Shown: positions 25,955 to 34,228, numbered from the stretch's first letter. The stretch is DNA of 39,328 nucleotides from COE1 sp910588595 (GCA_948957135.1 CARDBT010000037.1:1-39328), one strand, 5' to 3'. The notes: generated by a model not told the origin, from the sequence alone. Program-made: numbers and translations.

Positions 25955-26687
25955 ACGGGGAGCATGTCCCAAAGAACTCACAGGGGAAGTATGTGAAGAA
26001 CTGACAAGAATGTACAAGGAGAACAAGGAAAGGGATGTATGGAATTCTCCTAACATAAAAAAGTCTTTAAAAGCAGCACTGTTAGATATGAGTCATAAAA
26101 AGTGTGTCTATTGTGAGTGTGAACTGAATATAGAATCGAAAGATGTTACGATTGATCATTTTCTACCGAAATCAACAAATCCTGACAAAGTCGTGCAATG
26201 GACGAATTTACTTCCGTCATGTCTGCGTTGCAATCGGGCAAAAGGTGATTACGAGGGCAGGATTGTGAATCCCTTTGAAGATATACCCAAAGAGTATATC
26301 GCACTAAGCGTTCAAAACAGATATCGTCTGGAAGGAATTGACATCACGGGAATAGGGAAAAACACGATTGTGTCGATCAATTTGAACGATATACAGCGGG
26401 TTATGGTACCGAGGATGGCGGAATGGGAGGAAATACATCAGAGACTGGTTGATATCTCAGAAGACCTGAATGAATATGGATATAAGGAAAGGTACAGGAA
26501 GAGACTGGAGATTCTTATGGGGAAATGTACTGCGGATAATCCATATGCGGCAGTGAAGGCTTCCAACATGCTTGAAGACCGATGTTATCTCAGCATTAAA
26601 AAAAGCATGAAAGAGAATGGGAAGTGGACATACAGGTTAGAGGAAGTGGAGAATGAAATGAAACAGATTGCGCTGCAGTTTGTCTGA
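25941..26687 (+). CDS. ptuB: HNH endonuclease, PtuB-like (Septu defence)
   Basis: 248 aa. The HNH finger has zinc ligands C55 and C58 (KKCVYCEC), the core VTIDHFLPKS (D72, H73), N89 in WTNLLPS, and the second pair C94 and C97 (CLRCNRAKGD). The C-terminal ~130 residues are helical with no known motif. It probably nicks or cuts DNA or tRNA when released by the partner ATPase. The catalytic residues look intact. Confidence 0.75.
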   Translation: MIKLERGACPKELTGEVCEELTRMYKENKERDVWNSPNIKKSLKAALLDMSHKKCVYCECELNIESKDVTIDHFLPKSTNPDKVVQWTNLLPSCLRCNRAKGDYEGRIVNPFEDIPKEYIALSVQNRYRLEGIDITGIGKNTIVSINLNDIQRVMVPRMAEWEEIHQRLVDISEDLNEYGYKERYRKRLEILMGKCTADNPYAAVKASNMLEDRCYLSIKKSMKENGKWTYRLEEVENEMKQIALQFV

Positions 26688-26692
26688 TATAT

Positions 26693-26718
26693 AAAAAGGC
26701 GGTTTATACCGCCTTTTT
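26693..26718. terminator. Bidirectional terminator between convergent genes
   Basis: A perfect 11-bp stem, AAAAAGGCGGT (26693-26703) and ACCGCCTTTTT (26708-26718), with a 4-nt loop. It works for the nuclease gene rightward and, with A/T runs on both sides, leftward too. Further hairpins follow for the leftward symporter gene (GGGCACCC/GGGTGCCC with inner ACCGAT/ATCGGT at about 26728-26783, and AGGGGA/TCCCCT near 26795-26815). Confidence 0.85.
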
Positions 26719-26828
26719 ATGCGCACGGGCACCCAGAGGAAGAATGTCATCAAACCGATAAATCGGTTCGCTGACGGGTGCCCGGCGCGCGAGTAGGGGA
26801 GAAGATCATTCCCCTGCTTGATTATATG

Positions 26829-28364
26829 TCAGGATTCCTCCTCCTTCAGATATTCCCTGCTTGACACGTTTGCGGTATTGTCATAGCATTTGAATATTTT
26901 ATTGACAAAAGTGCTGTCGATCTTCGGTGTCGCCAGGCTGACGACGGGGGTGACGATCAATCCGACGATCATGGCGGCTGCACCTGCGTTGATCGGCGAG
27001 GCGATGAACTTGAAGAACATATTGGACACCGTGATGCCTACACCGCAGGCAAAGCTTGCCCACACGCCGGCTCTGGTGACGCCCTTCCAGTACAGACCAT
27101 AGAGGAACGGTGCGAGGAAGGCGCCTGCGAGGGCACCCCATGAGATTCCCATGAGCTGTGCGATGAAGGTGGGCGGGTTCAGTGCCAGCACGACAGAGAT
27201 CACGATGAAAAACACGATCAACACGCGTATGTAGACCAGCTGCTTTTTGTCGTCCATGTCCTTCACGATATTGCCCTTGATAAAGTCAAGCGTGAGCGTC
27301 GAAGCCGAGGTCAGCACCAGCGAGGAGAGCGTCGACATGGAAGCCGAGAGCACTAAAATGATCACAATGCCGATCAGGATATCGGGCAGTGTCGACAGCA
27401 TGGACGGAACGATCGCGTCATACAGGACGGAACCGTCAGCCTTGTACAGCGCCGGCGAGTCGAACAGCCGCCCGAATCCGCCGAGGAAGTAGCAGCCGCC
27501 GGACACGATGACCGCAAAAAAAGTGGAGACGATCGTGCCGGTCTTGATCGCCTTCTCGCTCTTGATCGCATAGAACTTGTGGACCATCTGGGGAAGTCCC
27601 CATGTTCCCAGCGATGTGAGGATGATGACGCCCAGAAGGTTCAGGGGATCTGTGCCGAAAAACGATGCGAAAGCGCCCTGCTGTCCCATCGTGACAGGCA
27701 CATCGGACGGGAGCTCGGAGAGTTCTCGCACAGCCTCGATAAATCCGCCCTGACCGGAGAGCACAGCGGCGATGACAGCGACAATGCCAAACAGCATGAT
27801 GATGCCCTGGATAAAGTCATTGATCGCGGTTGCCATGTAGCCCCCGAGGATGACGTACACGCCGGTGAGCACAGCCATCGTGACCACACAGACCGTGTAG
27901 GGAATGTCGAAAGCCATGCCGAACAGCCTGGAAAGTCCGTTGTACACAGAGGCGGTGTACGGGATCATAAAAACGAACGCGATCGCGGAAGCTGCGACCC
28001 TCAGCACATTGCTGTCATAGCGCTTGCCGAAAAAGTCGGGCATGGTGGCGACCTCGAGGTGATGCGTCATGACTCTGGTGCGCCTGCCCATCGCGACCCA
28101 CGCAAGCAGCGAACCGATCACCGCGTTTCCGAGTCCGATCCATGTGGAGGCAAGACCGTACTTCCAGCCAAACTGCCCTGCGTAGCCGACGAACACGACC
28201 GCGGAAAAGTAGGAAGTGCCGTAGGCGAACGCCGAGAGCCAGGGACCCACGCTCCGCCCGCCGAGCACGAAATCTGTCATGCTGTTCGCACTCTTTCTGG
28301 CGTACAGCCCGACTGCGATCATGCACCCAAAGAACAATATCAGTAATATGATTTTGATAAGCAT
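26829..28364 (-). CDS. Sodium/solute symporter (SSS family)
   Basis: 511 aa, typical for the family, with about 13 membrane helices. It has the family-typical FVLGGRSVGPWLSAFAYGTS in the first loop, VILGGYMATAINDFIQGIIM in the middle, and the later STLSSLVLTSASTLTLDFIK. It is related to PutP-type proline and similar transporters, but the substrate cannot be read. A GGGAGGAGC site precedes the ATG. A consensus promoter lies upstream, and a dyad in the leader may regulate it. Confidence 0.9.
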   Translation of the reverse strand: MLIKIILLILFFGCMIAVGLYARKSANSMTDFVLGGRSVGPWLSAFAYGTSYFSAVVFVGYAGQFGWKYGLASTWIGLGNAVIGSLLAWVAMGRRTRVMTHHLEVATMPDFFGKRYDSNVLRVAASAIAFVFMIPYTASVYNGLSRLFGMAFDIPYTVCVVTMAVLTGVYVILGGYMATAINDFIQGIIMLFGIVAVIAAVLSGQGGFIEAVRELSELPSDVPVTMGQQGAFASFFGTDPLNLLGVIILTSLGTWGLPQMVHKFYAIKSEKAIKTGTIVSTFFAVIVSGGCYFLGGFGRLFDSPALYKADGSVLYDAIVPSMLSTLPDILIGIVIILVLSASMSTLSSLVLTSASTLTLDFIKGNIVKDMDDKKQLVYIRVLIVFFIVISVVLALNPPTFIAQLMGISWGALAGAFLAPFLYGLYWKGVTRAGVWASFACGVGITVSNMFFKFIASPINAGAAAMIVGLIVTPVVSLATPKIDSTFVNKIFKCYDNTANVSSREYLKEEES

Positions 28365-28403
28365 AATGATGATGCTCCTCCCTTAATAAATTGTAAGCGA
28401 CTC

Positions 28404-28443
28404 ATCACACAAATACTTTAGGACTTCAACGCTTTTATGTGAT
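28404..28443 (-). promoter_or_regulatory. Leader dyad before the symporter gene
   Basis: ATCACA (28404-28409) and TGTGAT (28438-28443), with AAA and TTT arms, form an inverted repeat in the 5' leader of the symporter transcript. It could be an operator or a leader hairpin. Confidence 0.35.
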
Positions 28444-28454
28444 AAAGTGTCTAT

Positions 28455-28484
28455 ATTATAGCGCACGATAGGGAAAGGTGTCAA
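28455..28484 (-). promoter_or_regulatory. Consensus sigma-A promoter of the symporter gene
   Basis: Read leftward, TTGACA (28484-28479) and TATAAT (28460-28455) are separated by 18 bp. Both hexamers are perfect. Confidence 0.75.
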
Positions 28485-28545
28485 TACTTACTGTCCACTC
28501 ATCGTCAAAGTAGTGAAAAACATGCGCCAAAATGCTTGTATGTTA

Positions 28546-28744
28546 GAGCGTGTTTGAAAAATGCTTTCTGTCAGATGTAAGTCACAGTTTGTGGGAGATT
28601 AAATCATCTTACAGATGATGTGCCAAATGAAGGAGGCGTAGGGGGCAAAGGCATAAAGGGCAATGCCTTACGTCGACTGAATGCGGTGCAAATATCACGC
28701 AAAGTGGTGATACAGATGGCGGGAATGATTTTTCAAACACGCTC
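28546..28744 (+). mobile_element. MITE-like element, copy C
   Basis: 199 bp, bounded by GAGCGTGTTTGAAAAAT and its exact inverted complement. TA lies directly on both sides, as a 2-bp target duplication would give. The inner hairpin AAGGCAT/ATGCCTT is kept. It lies between two divergent promoters. Confidence 0.85.
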
Positions 28745-28767
28745 TAGCATTTTGTGTGCAAAAGGTG

Positions 28768-28796
28768 TTGCTGTTTGTTTCTATAATGTATATAAT
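28768..28796 (+). promoter_or_regulatory. Putative promoter of the dehydrogenase gene
   Basis: TTGCTG (28768-28773) and TATAAT (28791-28796) are separated by 17 bp, just right of repeat copy C. Confidence 0.5.
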
Positions 28797-28948
28797 GGTG
28801 CTAAAAAGATGTGATTTGACAGGAGGGGCAGGCAGAGCGAACGAAATTGGATCGATGGGTATCATCACAGTATCAAAATGGAAATAATATTAAAAATGTG
28901 AATAAAAAAATATAAAGAAAAAAATGAATTTAGAAAGGAAGGACTATC

Positions 28949-29692
28949 ATGCTAAAAGGAAAAGTCGCAATCGTCACAGGTGGAACAAGGGGGATCGGTT
29001 TTGAGATCGTGAGAAAATATCTCGAAAACGGCGCCAAAGTCGTGCTGTTTGGCTCGCGCCAGGAGTCGGTCGACCGCGCACTGCAGCGTTTAAAGGAGGA
29101 GAACAGCAGCTGGGAGGTTGAGGGAAAGCATCCCAAGCTCACGGATGCCGCAGAAGTCGAGCAGGCGATCCTCGCGGTCAGGGAAAAATTTGGAAGGATC
29201 GACATTCTGGTCAACAATGCCGGGATCTCTCAGAGCACGCCGCTCTACGACTACACGGCGCAGGAGTTTGACCAGGTGATCGATTTGAATGTGAAAGCAG
29301 TATTTTATGCGATCCTGCCGGCTGCGAAGATCATGAAGGAACAGGGCGGCGGCTGCATCATCAACACCAGCTCCATGGTGAGTATTTCGGGACAGCCCGC
29401 AGGCGTGGGGTATCCTGCCAGCAAGTTTGCAGTAAACGGGATAACGATCTCCCTCGCAAGAGAGCTCGGAAAAGACAATATCCGCGTCAATGCGGTGGCG
29501 CCGGGAGTGACAAGGACGGATATGGTGGCGGCACTGCCGGAGGCAACGGTCAAGGCTATTTCTTCGAGGATACCGCTTGGCAGGGCGGGTGAGCCGGAGG
29601 AGGTGGCAAACGCCTTCCTGTATCTGGCGAGTGATCTGGCAAGCTATGTCACCGGCGAGATCCTGTCTGTCGACGGGGCATCAAAGGCGTAG
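28949..29692 (+). CDS. Short-chain dehydrogenase/reductase (FabG/BaiA-like)
   Basis: 247 aa. NAD(P)-binding TGGTRGIG at 10-17, NNAG at 89-92, and catalytic S142, Y155 and K159 (GYPASK). After the second strand, GSR (35-37) places an Arg that usually favours NADP. The C-terminal LASDLASYVTGEILSVDGA is family-typical. It could be a 3-oxoacyl-ACP reductase, but it stands alone, away from fatty-acid genes. The pattern FGSRQESVDRAL with NIRVNAVAPGVTRTDM also resembles BaiA-type hydroxysteroid dehydrogenases of gut clostridia. The substrate is open. AGAAAGGAAGG precedes the ATG. Confidence 0.88.
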   Translation: MLKGKVAIVTGGTRGIGFEIVRKYLENGAKVVLFGSRQESVDRALQRLKEENSSWEVEGKHPKLTDAAEVEQAILAVREKFGRIDILVNNAGISQSTPLYDYTAQEFDQVIDLNVKAVFYAILPAAKIMKEQGGGCIINTSSMVSISGQPAGVGYPASKFAVNGITISLARELGKDNIRVNAVAPGVTRTDMVAALPEATVKAISSRIPLGRAGEPEEVANAFLYLASDLASYVTGEILSVDGASKA

Positions 29693-29696
29693 ATCG

Positions 29697-30494
29697 CTAC
29701 AGAAAGCCATAGTGCTCCAACGCCTGCCGTATACCGCCGCCGCTGGCTTTTGCCGTCACGTACTCCACCTGCTCGAAAAGACTTTCGGGCGAGGCGTTCC
29801 CCATCGCGATGCTGTGGGGAACGTAGGAGAGCATGGACAGGTCGTTGTTGCTGTCCCCGAAGGCATACGCGTCCGCCAGGTTCAGACCGTAGTGGTCCAG
29901 CACATACTGAATGCCCGATGCTTTGGAGTAGCCGTGCGGTACAAATTCGCGGAACGTCCCACCCCTGTCGATGCAGTCGAACCACCGGTCGCTGACCTGG
30001 CGGAAAGCCGTCAGCTGCGCCTCGTCCTCGTACCAGATGACAAATTTGTCAGCGAAAAAATTTGGATTTTCGAGCTCTTCCGGCATGTCGTACCGGCGTC
30101 TGGCAAAGGACTGATACTGGCGCACCGCGTCGGGGTGGTGCAGCGGGCGGGACATGTCAAACGCTACATAGGAGCGCGACTCAAACAAAATATCCGCGTC
30201 CACCCGCCGCGCGGCGTGCAGGATCTGCATTGTCGTGGAATGGGTCTGGGAAACGTGCAGGACGTCCTGACCGCCGCAGTAAATATTGGTACCGCAGCCG
30301 CACACATAACCGTCCCAGCCGACCTCGCGGAAGCGGGACTCCACATTTTGAAAGCATCTTCCTGTGTTGATGAACATCAGGTTCCCGCCGGCGCGCGCTT
30401 TTGTGATCGCGCGCGCCGCGTCCTTTGGCACTTGTCCGTCCATCTCTGAGGTCAGTGTTCCGTCGATATCGAAAAAAGCGATTTTTCTAGCCAT
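29697..30494 (-). CDS. HAD-superfamily (Cof/IIB type) phosphatase
   Basis: 265 aa from the ATG at 30494 (AAGGAG nine bases before it); a longer frame from 30575 has no such site. Motif I FFDIDGTLT has the nucleophile D9 and D11, motif II is MFINTGR, the Lys motif is SKASGIQYVL, and motif IV is AFGDSNNDLSML. A large cap between motifs II and III marks subclass IIB. Such enzymes dephosphorylate sugar phosphates or cofactors; the true substrate is unknown. It converges with the dehydrogenase, leaving four bases between the stops. Confidence 0.9.
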   Translation of the reverse strand: MARKIAFFDIDGTLTSEMDGQVPKDAARAITKARAGGNLMFINTGRCFQNVESRFREVGWDGYVCGCGTNIYCGGQDVLHVSQTHSTTMQILHAARRVDADILFESRSYVAFDMSRPLHHPDAVRQYQSFARRRYDMPEELENPNFFADKFVIWYEDEAQLTAFRQVSDRWFDCIDRGGTFREFVPHGYSKASGIQYVLDHYGLNLADAYAFGDSNNDLSMLSYVPHSIAMGNASPESLFEQVEYVTAKASGGGIRQALEHYGFL

Positions 30495-30604
30495 GTAAGC
30501 ATCTCCTTCTGCGTCGTGTTGTTTTGTTCCGTTGGGTGCCCGTGTGCATAAAAAACCGCTGCCACAGTAAAGCACTGGCAGCAGCTGCGCACAGACTGCA
30601 TAGA

Positions 30605-31162
30605 TCAGATACCAAGGTCGAGGCTTGAAAAGTCAATATAAAAGTCTTCAAATATGCTAACCTTGATCGTGTCATGAAATGAATGGACTTTTAAATCTCC
30701 AGATTCCAGGTTGTAAACGTGGATAGATTCACTTCGCGTATCAATAATCCAGTATTCGCGAACACCAGCATCATTGTATATGCCAAGCTTCGTTATATAG
30801 TCATGCCCGGGATTGGAAGGGGACACGATTTCAATGATCCAGTCAGGCGCGCCGACGCAGCCACGGGGCGTGATCTTGTCCGGGTCGCATATAACAGAAA
30901 TATCAGGTTCAAGTACTGTGTCCTCTCCCTCATGGAGCTGTACTCCGAATGGAGCGGCATAGGCGCGGCACTTTCCCCCTTTCGATTTGATATAGTTTTT
31001 TATGACGTAATGAAGTTCGCCGGATATATCCTGGTGTTTGGTGCTGGGAGTCGCCATATAGACGATATGACCATTGATCAGTTCCGCATGGATATCATCA
31101 GGCAAATTATAGAAGTCCTCAATGGTATAATATTTTTCTTGTGGCAATGGTATTGAATACAC
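30605..31162 (-). CDS. Uma2-family (DUF820) PD-(D/E)xK nuclease-fold protein
   Basis: 185 aa. The family pattern is clear: an N-terminal YTIEDFYNLPDD, then AELINGHIVYMATPS, the acidic core VLEPDISVICDP, WIIEIVSPSN and VREYWIIDTRSESIHVY. These make a PD-(D/E)xK nuclease-like core. Uma2 proteins are abundant in cyanobacteria and occur in many Firmicutes; their role is unknown and they may be mobile. The start is uncertain: GTG at 31162 touches the AAGGAA site, and an in-frame TTG at 31147 would have a spacing of about 15 nt. Confidence 0.85.
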   Translation of the reverse strand: MYSIPLPQEKYYTIEDFYNLPDDIHAELINGHIVYMATPSTKHQDISGELHYVIKNYIKSKGGKCRAYAAPFGVQLHEGEDTVLEPDISVICDPDKITPRGCVGAPDWIIEIVSPSNPGHDYITKLGIYNDAGVREYWIIDTRSESIHVYNLESGDLKVHSFHDTIKVSIFEDFYIDFSSLDLGI

Positions 31163-31457
31163 TTCCTTTCAAGGTGTTGTAGGGTTAATAGTAGAATTAC
31201 GTACACCGTTTTCTTAATCCTCGTATACAAAGTGCTTGGTATATGAGGAATTAAAAAATTTGCTAATCACATTTTAATCTCTCAGGGTTTAATTCCCCGC
31301 AGTTCTGCTGTGGGGAGCAGTATTATTGCTTGATATTCATTTCTGTTTCACGCTGTTTTAGTAGTTCACGAAGTTTGATTCAATCACCTCATACAGTCAG
31401 AATATCATAGAAAATATATATACACAACAAAAAAGATTTAGGAATTGCAGGAAAATG

Positions 31458-31597
31458 GTAACAGTTCAGCCCAGGACTTCGCACCACGCTGCGAAGTCCG
31501 TGAGAAAGCATCGTGGTTGAGACGCATCAAGCCAACCGCGAAGCGGTTTTTACATGGCTTGATGCTTGTGACAGGAAGCCGAGGACTGAACTGTTAC
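31458..31597 (+). repeat. 140-bp multi-hairpin element with terminal inverted repeats
   Basis: The ends are GTAACAGTTCAG (31458-31469) and its exact inverted complement CTGAACTGTTAC (31586-31597). Inside are two strong hairpins: GGACTTCGCA (31474-31483) with TGCGAAGTCC (31490-31499), and GCATCAAGCCA (31524-31534) with TGGCTTGATGC (31555-31565), the latter holding an inner ACCGC/GCGGT stem. It is non-coding and probably a non-autonomous mobile repeat. Confidence 0.75.
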
Positions 31598-31805
31598 GGA
31601 AAATGAAGGCGTAAACAGCAACCGTTATTTACGCGGATTTTGGACGCATATTGAAGAGTATAAAAATCGAAGAAATCCTATTGACATACTAGGAATAAAA
31701 GCGTATGATAACTATATCAATACATACAGGTGTAGAGATCGTCTGTTTCAATTGCACGAAAGAGATAAAAAGATTTGGACCTGGAAACGGAGGAAAATAT
31801 TATGA
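31590..31805 (+). pseudogene. Start-less open frame before metY
   Basis: 71 sense codons without an ATG, reading NRYLRGFWTHIEEYKNRR and GIKAYDNYINTYR. It begins at the right end of the 140-bp element and ends by overlapping the first bases of metY. It may be the tail of a gene cut by the element. It also contains the metY promoter, so it may equally be chance. Confidence 0.3.
31681..31709 (+). promoter_or_regulatory. Sigma-A promoter of metY
   Basis: A perfect TTGACA (31681-31686) and TATGAT (31704-31709) are separated by 17 bp. The leader is about 85 nt. No S-box or T-box fold was recognised in it. Confidence 0.65.
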
Positions 31806-33109
31806 ACAGAAAAAACTATGCAGACAGAAATCTGAGATTCGAGACATTGCAGCTACATGTGGGACAGGAGGCGCCTGATCCGGTGACGGACGCGAGGGCA
31901 GTGCCCATTTACCAGACGTCATCGTTTGTGTTCAGGAACGCAGCCCAGGCGGAGGCAAGATTTGCCCTGCAGGATGCGGGGAACATCTACGGCAGGCTGA
32001 CCAACCCCACGGAGGATATCTTTGAACAGCGCGTGGCAAGGCTGGAGGGCGGCGTGGCAGCGCTCGCCGTGGCGTCAGGTGCGGCGGCAGTCACCTACAC
32101 GATCCAGAATCTCGCACAGAGCGGCGGGCATATCGTCGCAGCAAAGAATATCTATGGCGGCACATACAACCTGCTCGCGCACACGCTGGTCGATTACGGG
32201 GTGACGACGACTTTTGTGGATCCGCTCGATGTCAGCAGTTTTGAGCGGTCGATACAGGGCAACACAAAGGCACTCTATATAGAAACGCTCGGCAATCCGA
32301 ACTCGGAGGTCACCGATATCGAGGCAGTTGCGCAGATCGCACATGCACACGGTATTCCGCTGGTCGTAGACAGTACGTTCGCGACACCGTATCTGGTGAG
32401 ACCGATCGAGCACGGGGCGGACATTGTGATTCACTCCGCCACAAAGTTTATCGGGGGACACGGCACGACCATCGGCGGCGTGATCGTGGACGCGGGAAAA
32501 TTTGACTGGGCGGCAGGCGGGAGGTTCCCGCAGTTTACAGAGCCCAATCCGAGCTATCACGGCATCAGTTTCGTGGACGCGGCGGGACCGGCAGCGTTTA
32601 TAACCAGGATACGCGCGATCCTGCTGCGGGATATGGGCGCCACCCTCTCACCGTTCCACGCGTTCATCTTCCTGCAGGGATTGGAGACGCTCTCGCTGCG
32701 CGTGGAGCGCCACGTGGAAAATGCGCTGAAAGTGGTTGCGTATCTGTCAAAGCATCCGCAGGTGGAGAAGGTGAACCACCCGTCCGTGACGACGGACCCG
32801 GAACAGCAGAGACTCTACAGGAAATACTTCCCCAACGGGGGCGGGTCGATCTTTACCTTTGAGATCAGGGGCGGCGAGCAGAAGGCGAAAGACTTTATCG
32901 ACAGTCTCGAACTGTTCTCGCTGCTTGCGAATGTGGCGGACGTGAAGTCGCTCGTCATTCACCCCTATTCAACGACACATGCAGAGCTGGATGACAGGGA
33001 GAAGGCAGACCAGGGCATCAAGCCGAACACGATCCGGCTGTCGATCGGCACAGAGCACATTGACGATATCATCGAGGATCTCGAGGAGGCGTTCAGGGCA
33101 GTTTCATAA
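31802..33109 (+). CDS. metY: O-acetylhomoserine sulfhydrylase
   Basis: 435 aa from the ATG at 31802 (GGAGG upstream). A PLP enzyme of the Cys/Met metabolism class: it joins sulfide or methanethiol with O-acetylhomoserine to give homocysteine or methionine. The PLP lysine is K215 in HSATKFIGGHGT. Other family segments are YGRLTNPTEDIFEQRVARLE, ETLGNPNSEVTDIE, VVDSTFATPYLVRP and the C-terminal LVIHPYSTTHAEL. The length (~430) matches MetY rather than the shorter MetB/MetC (~380-390). cysK follows 56 nt later, forming a sulfur-assimilation operon. Confidence 0.92.
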   Translation: MNRKNYADRNLRFETLQLHVGQEAPDPVTDARAVPIYQTSSFVFRNAAQAEARFALQDAGNIYGRLTNPTEDIFEQRVARLEGGVAALAVASGAAAVTYTIQNLAQSGGHIVAAKNIYGGTYNLLAHTLVDYGVTTTFVDPLDVSSFERSIQGNTKALYIETLGNPNSEVTDIEAVAQIAHAHGIPLVVDSTFATPYLVRPIEHGADIVIHSATKFIGGHGTTIGGVIVDAGKFDWAAGGRFPQFTEPNPSYHGISFVDAAGPAAFITRIRAILLRDMGATLSPFHAFIFLQGLETLSLRVERHVENALKVVAYLSKHPQVEKVNHPSVTTDPEQQRLYRKYFPNGGGSIFTFEIRGGEQKAKDFIDSLELFSLLANVADVKSLVIHPYSTTHAELDDREKADQGIKPNTIRLSIGTEHIDDIIEDLEEAFRAVS

Positions 33110-33165
33110 CGGTAGTCTTTTTACGGCAGTCTTATCAGGATCGATCAGGAAAGGAAATGGTTAAA

Positions 33166-34095
33166 ATGGCAGTGTATAAAGGATTTACAGAGATCATCGG
33201 CAAAACGCCCCTCGTGGAGATCGTCAACGTGGAGCGCGCACACGGCTTAAAAGCGAGGGTGCTCGCAAAGCTCGAGTACAGAAACCCCGCAGGGAGCGTG
33301 AAGGACAGGGCAGCCCTCTGCATGATCAGGACGGCGGAGGAAAAAGGTCTGCTGAGAGAAGGCTCCGTCATCATAGAGCCGACAAGCGGCAATACAGGCA
33401 TCGGGCTTGCGGCGATCGCGGCGGCAAAAGGGTACCGTACGATCTTCACAATGCCGGAGACCATGAGTGTGGAGCGCAGGAATATCCTGAGGGCATACGG
33501 CGCGGAAATCGTCCTCACGGAGGGCGCAAAGGGCATGAAGGGTGCGATCGAGCGGGCGCAGGAGCTGGCGGAGGAAATCGAGGGGGCATATATCCCGGGG
33601 CAGTTTGACAATCCGGCGAATGCGCAGGCACATTACGAGACGACAGGACCGGAAATATGGGAGGACACGGAGGGCAGGGTCGATATCTTTGTCGCCTGTG
33701 TCGGCACGGGCGGCACGATCACAGGGACCGGAAGATTCTTAAAGGAGAAAAACGCAGGGATCAAGGTCGTGGCAGTGGAGCCGGCAGGTTCACCTGTTCT
33801 GTCAGGAGGGAAGCCAGGCGCACACAAGATACAGGGGATCGGTGCGGGCTTTATCCCGGACGTACTCGATACAGGCATATATGACGAGGTGATCCGGATC
33901 GAGGATGACGAGGCATTTGAGGCATCGAAAGAACTCACGAGAAAGGAAGGGCTTCTCACAGGCATCTCGTCCGGCGCGGCGCTCTGTGCGGCAGTCCGGC
34001 TGGCGGAGAGGCCGGAAAATGAGGGGAAGACCATCGTGGCGCTCCTGCCCGACAGCGGTGACAGATACTACTCGACACCGCTCTTTACAGAATAG
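33166..34095 (+). CDS. cysK: Cysteine synthase A
   Basis: 309 aa from the second ATG (33166), which lies 9 nt after the AAGGAA site; the ATG at 33157 touches that site and is less likely. It makes cysteine from O-acetylserine and sulfide with PLP. The PLP lysine is K46 in NPAGSVKDRAA, the phosphate/substrate loop is TSGNTG (73-78), and CVGTGGTITGTGRFLKEK follows. LTGISSGAALCAA near the end is also typical. The length matches CysK. It is co-transcribed with metY. Confidence 0.95.
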   Translation: MAVYKGFTEIIGKTPLVEIVNVERAHGLKARVLAKLEYRNPAGSVKDRAALCMIRTAEEKGLLREGSVIIEPTSGNTGIGLAAIAAAKGYRTIFTMPETMSVERRNILRAYGAEIVLTEGAKGMKGAIERAQELAEEIEGAYIPGQFDNPANAQAHYETTGPEIWEDTEGRVDIFVACVGTGGTITGTGRFLKEKNAGIKVVAVEPAGSPVLSGGKPGAHKIQGIGAGFIPDVLDTGIYDEVIRIEDDEAFEASKELTRKEGLLTGISSGAALCAAVRLAERPENEGKTIVALLPDSGDRYYSTPLFTE

Positions 34096-34199
34096 AGTAG
34101 TATTACAATGAACAAGATTAATTACTCTGCCAACTTTGAAGTCGTTCGTTACAAAAGTTATACATTTTCACAAAAAATCTTTATTTACAGCATATAAAC

Positions 34200-34228
34200 T
34201 TGTCAGAAACCACGAAATGTGATAGCAT
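34200..34228 (+). promoter_or_regulatory. Possible promoter of the Cache receptor gene
   Basis: TTGTCA (34200-34205) and TAGCAT (34223-34228) are separated by 17 bp. The -10 is weak. No sigma-28 box was recognised. Confidence 0.35.

Larger units (their letters stand above)
28365..28948. other. Divergent intergenic region
   Basis: Between the leftward symporter and the rightward dehydrogenase lie the symporter promoter and leader, the 199-bp repeat copy C, a promoter for the dehydrogenase and an AT-rich leader. No gene is seen. Confidence 0.6.
31163..31801. other. Intergenic region with hairpins, a repeat element and gene remnants
   Basis: Contents in order: a hairpin near 31215-31246 (TCCTCGTATAC/GTATATGAGGA); a CCCCGCAG/CTGTGGGG hairpin near 31297-31317; a minus-strand coding tail reading LRELLKQRETEMNIKQ and ending near 31330; the 140-bp element (31458-31597); an open frame 31590-31805 without a start codon; and the metY promoter. 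No intact gene is seen. Confidence 0.5.

Noticed and set aside
24701..26687. Retron (Ec78-like) with ATPase/HNH effectors
   Set aside because: No reverse transcriptase or msr/msd-like region lies on either side.
27579..28346. 255-codon plus-strand ORF inside the symporter
   Set aside because: Antisense to a clear 511-aa SSS transporter; the His/Asp-rich composition is a frame artefact.
29577..30449. 290-codon plus-strand ORF over the dehydrogenase end and the HAD gene
   Set aside because: Overlaps two well-supported genes in other frames and has no motif or ribosome binding site.
31458..31597. CRISPR repeat or tRNA-like structure
   Set aside because: There are no regularly spaced direct repeats, and the folds are simple hairpins flanked by inverted ends.
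31605..31801. SAM (S-box) or T-box riboswitch before metY
   Set aside because: Looked for because of the methionine/cysteine genes, but no characteristic conserved blocks were recognised; the leader after the promoter is only about 85 nt.
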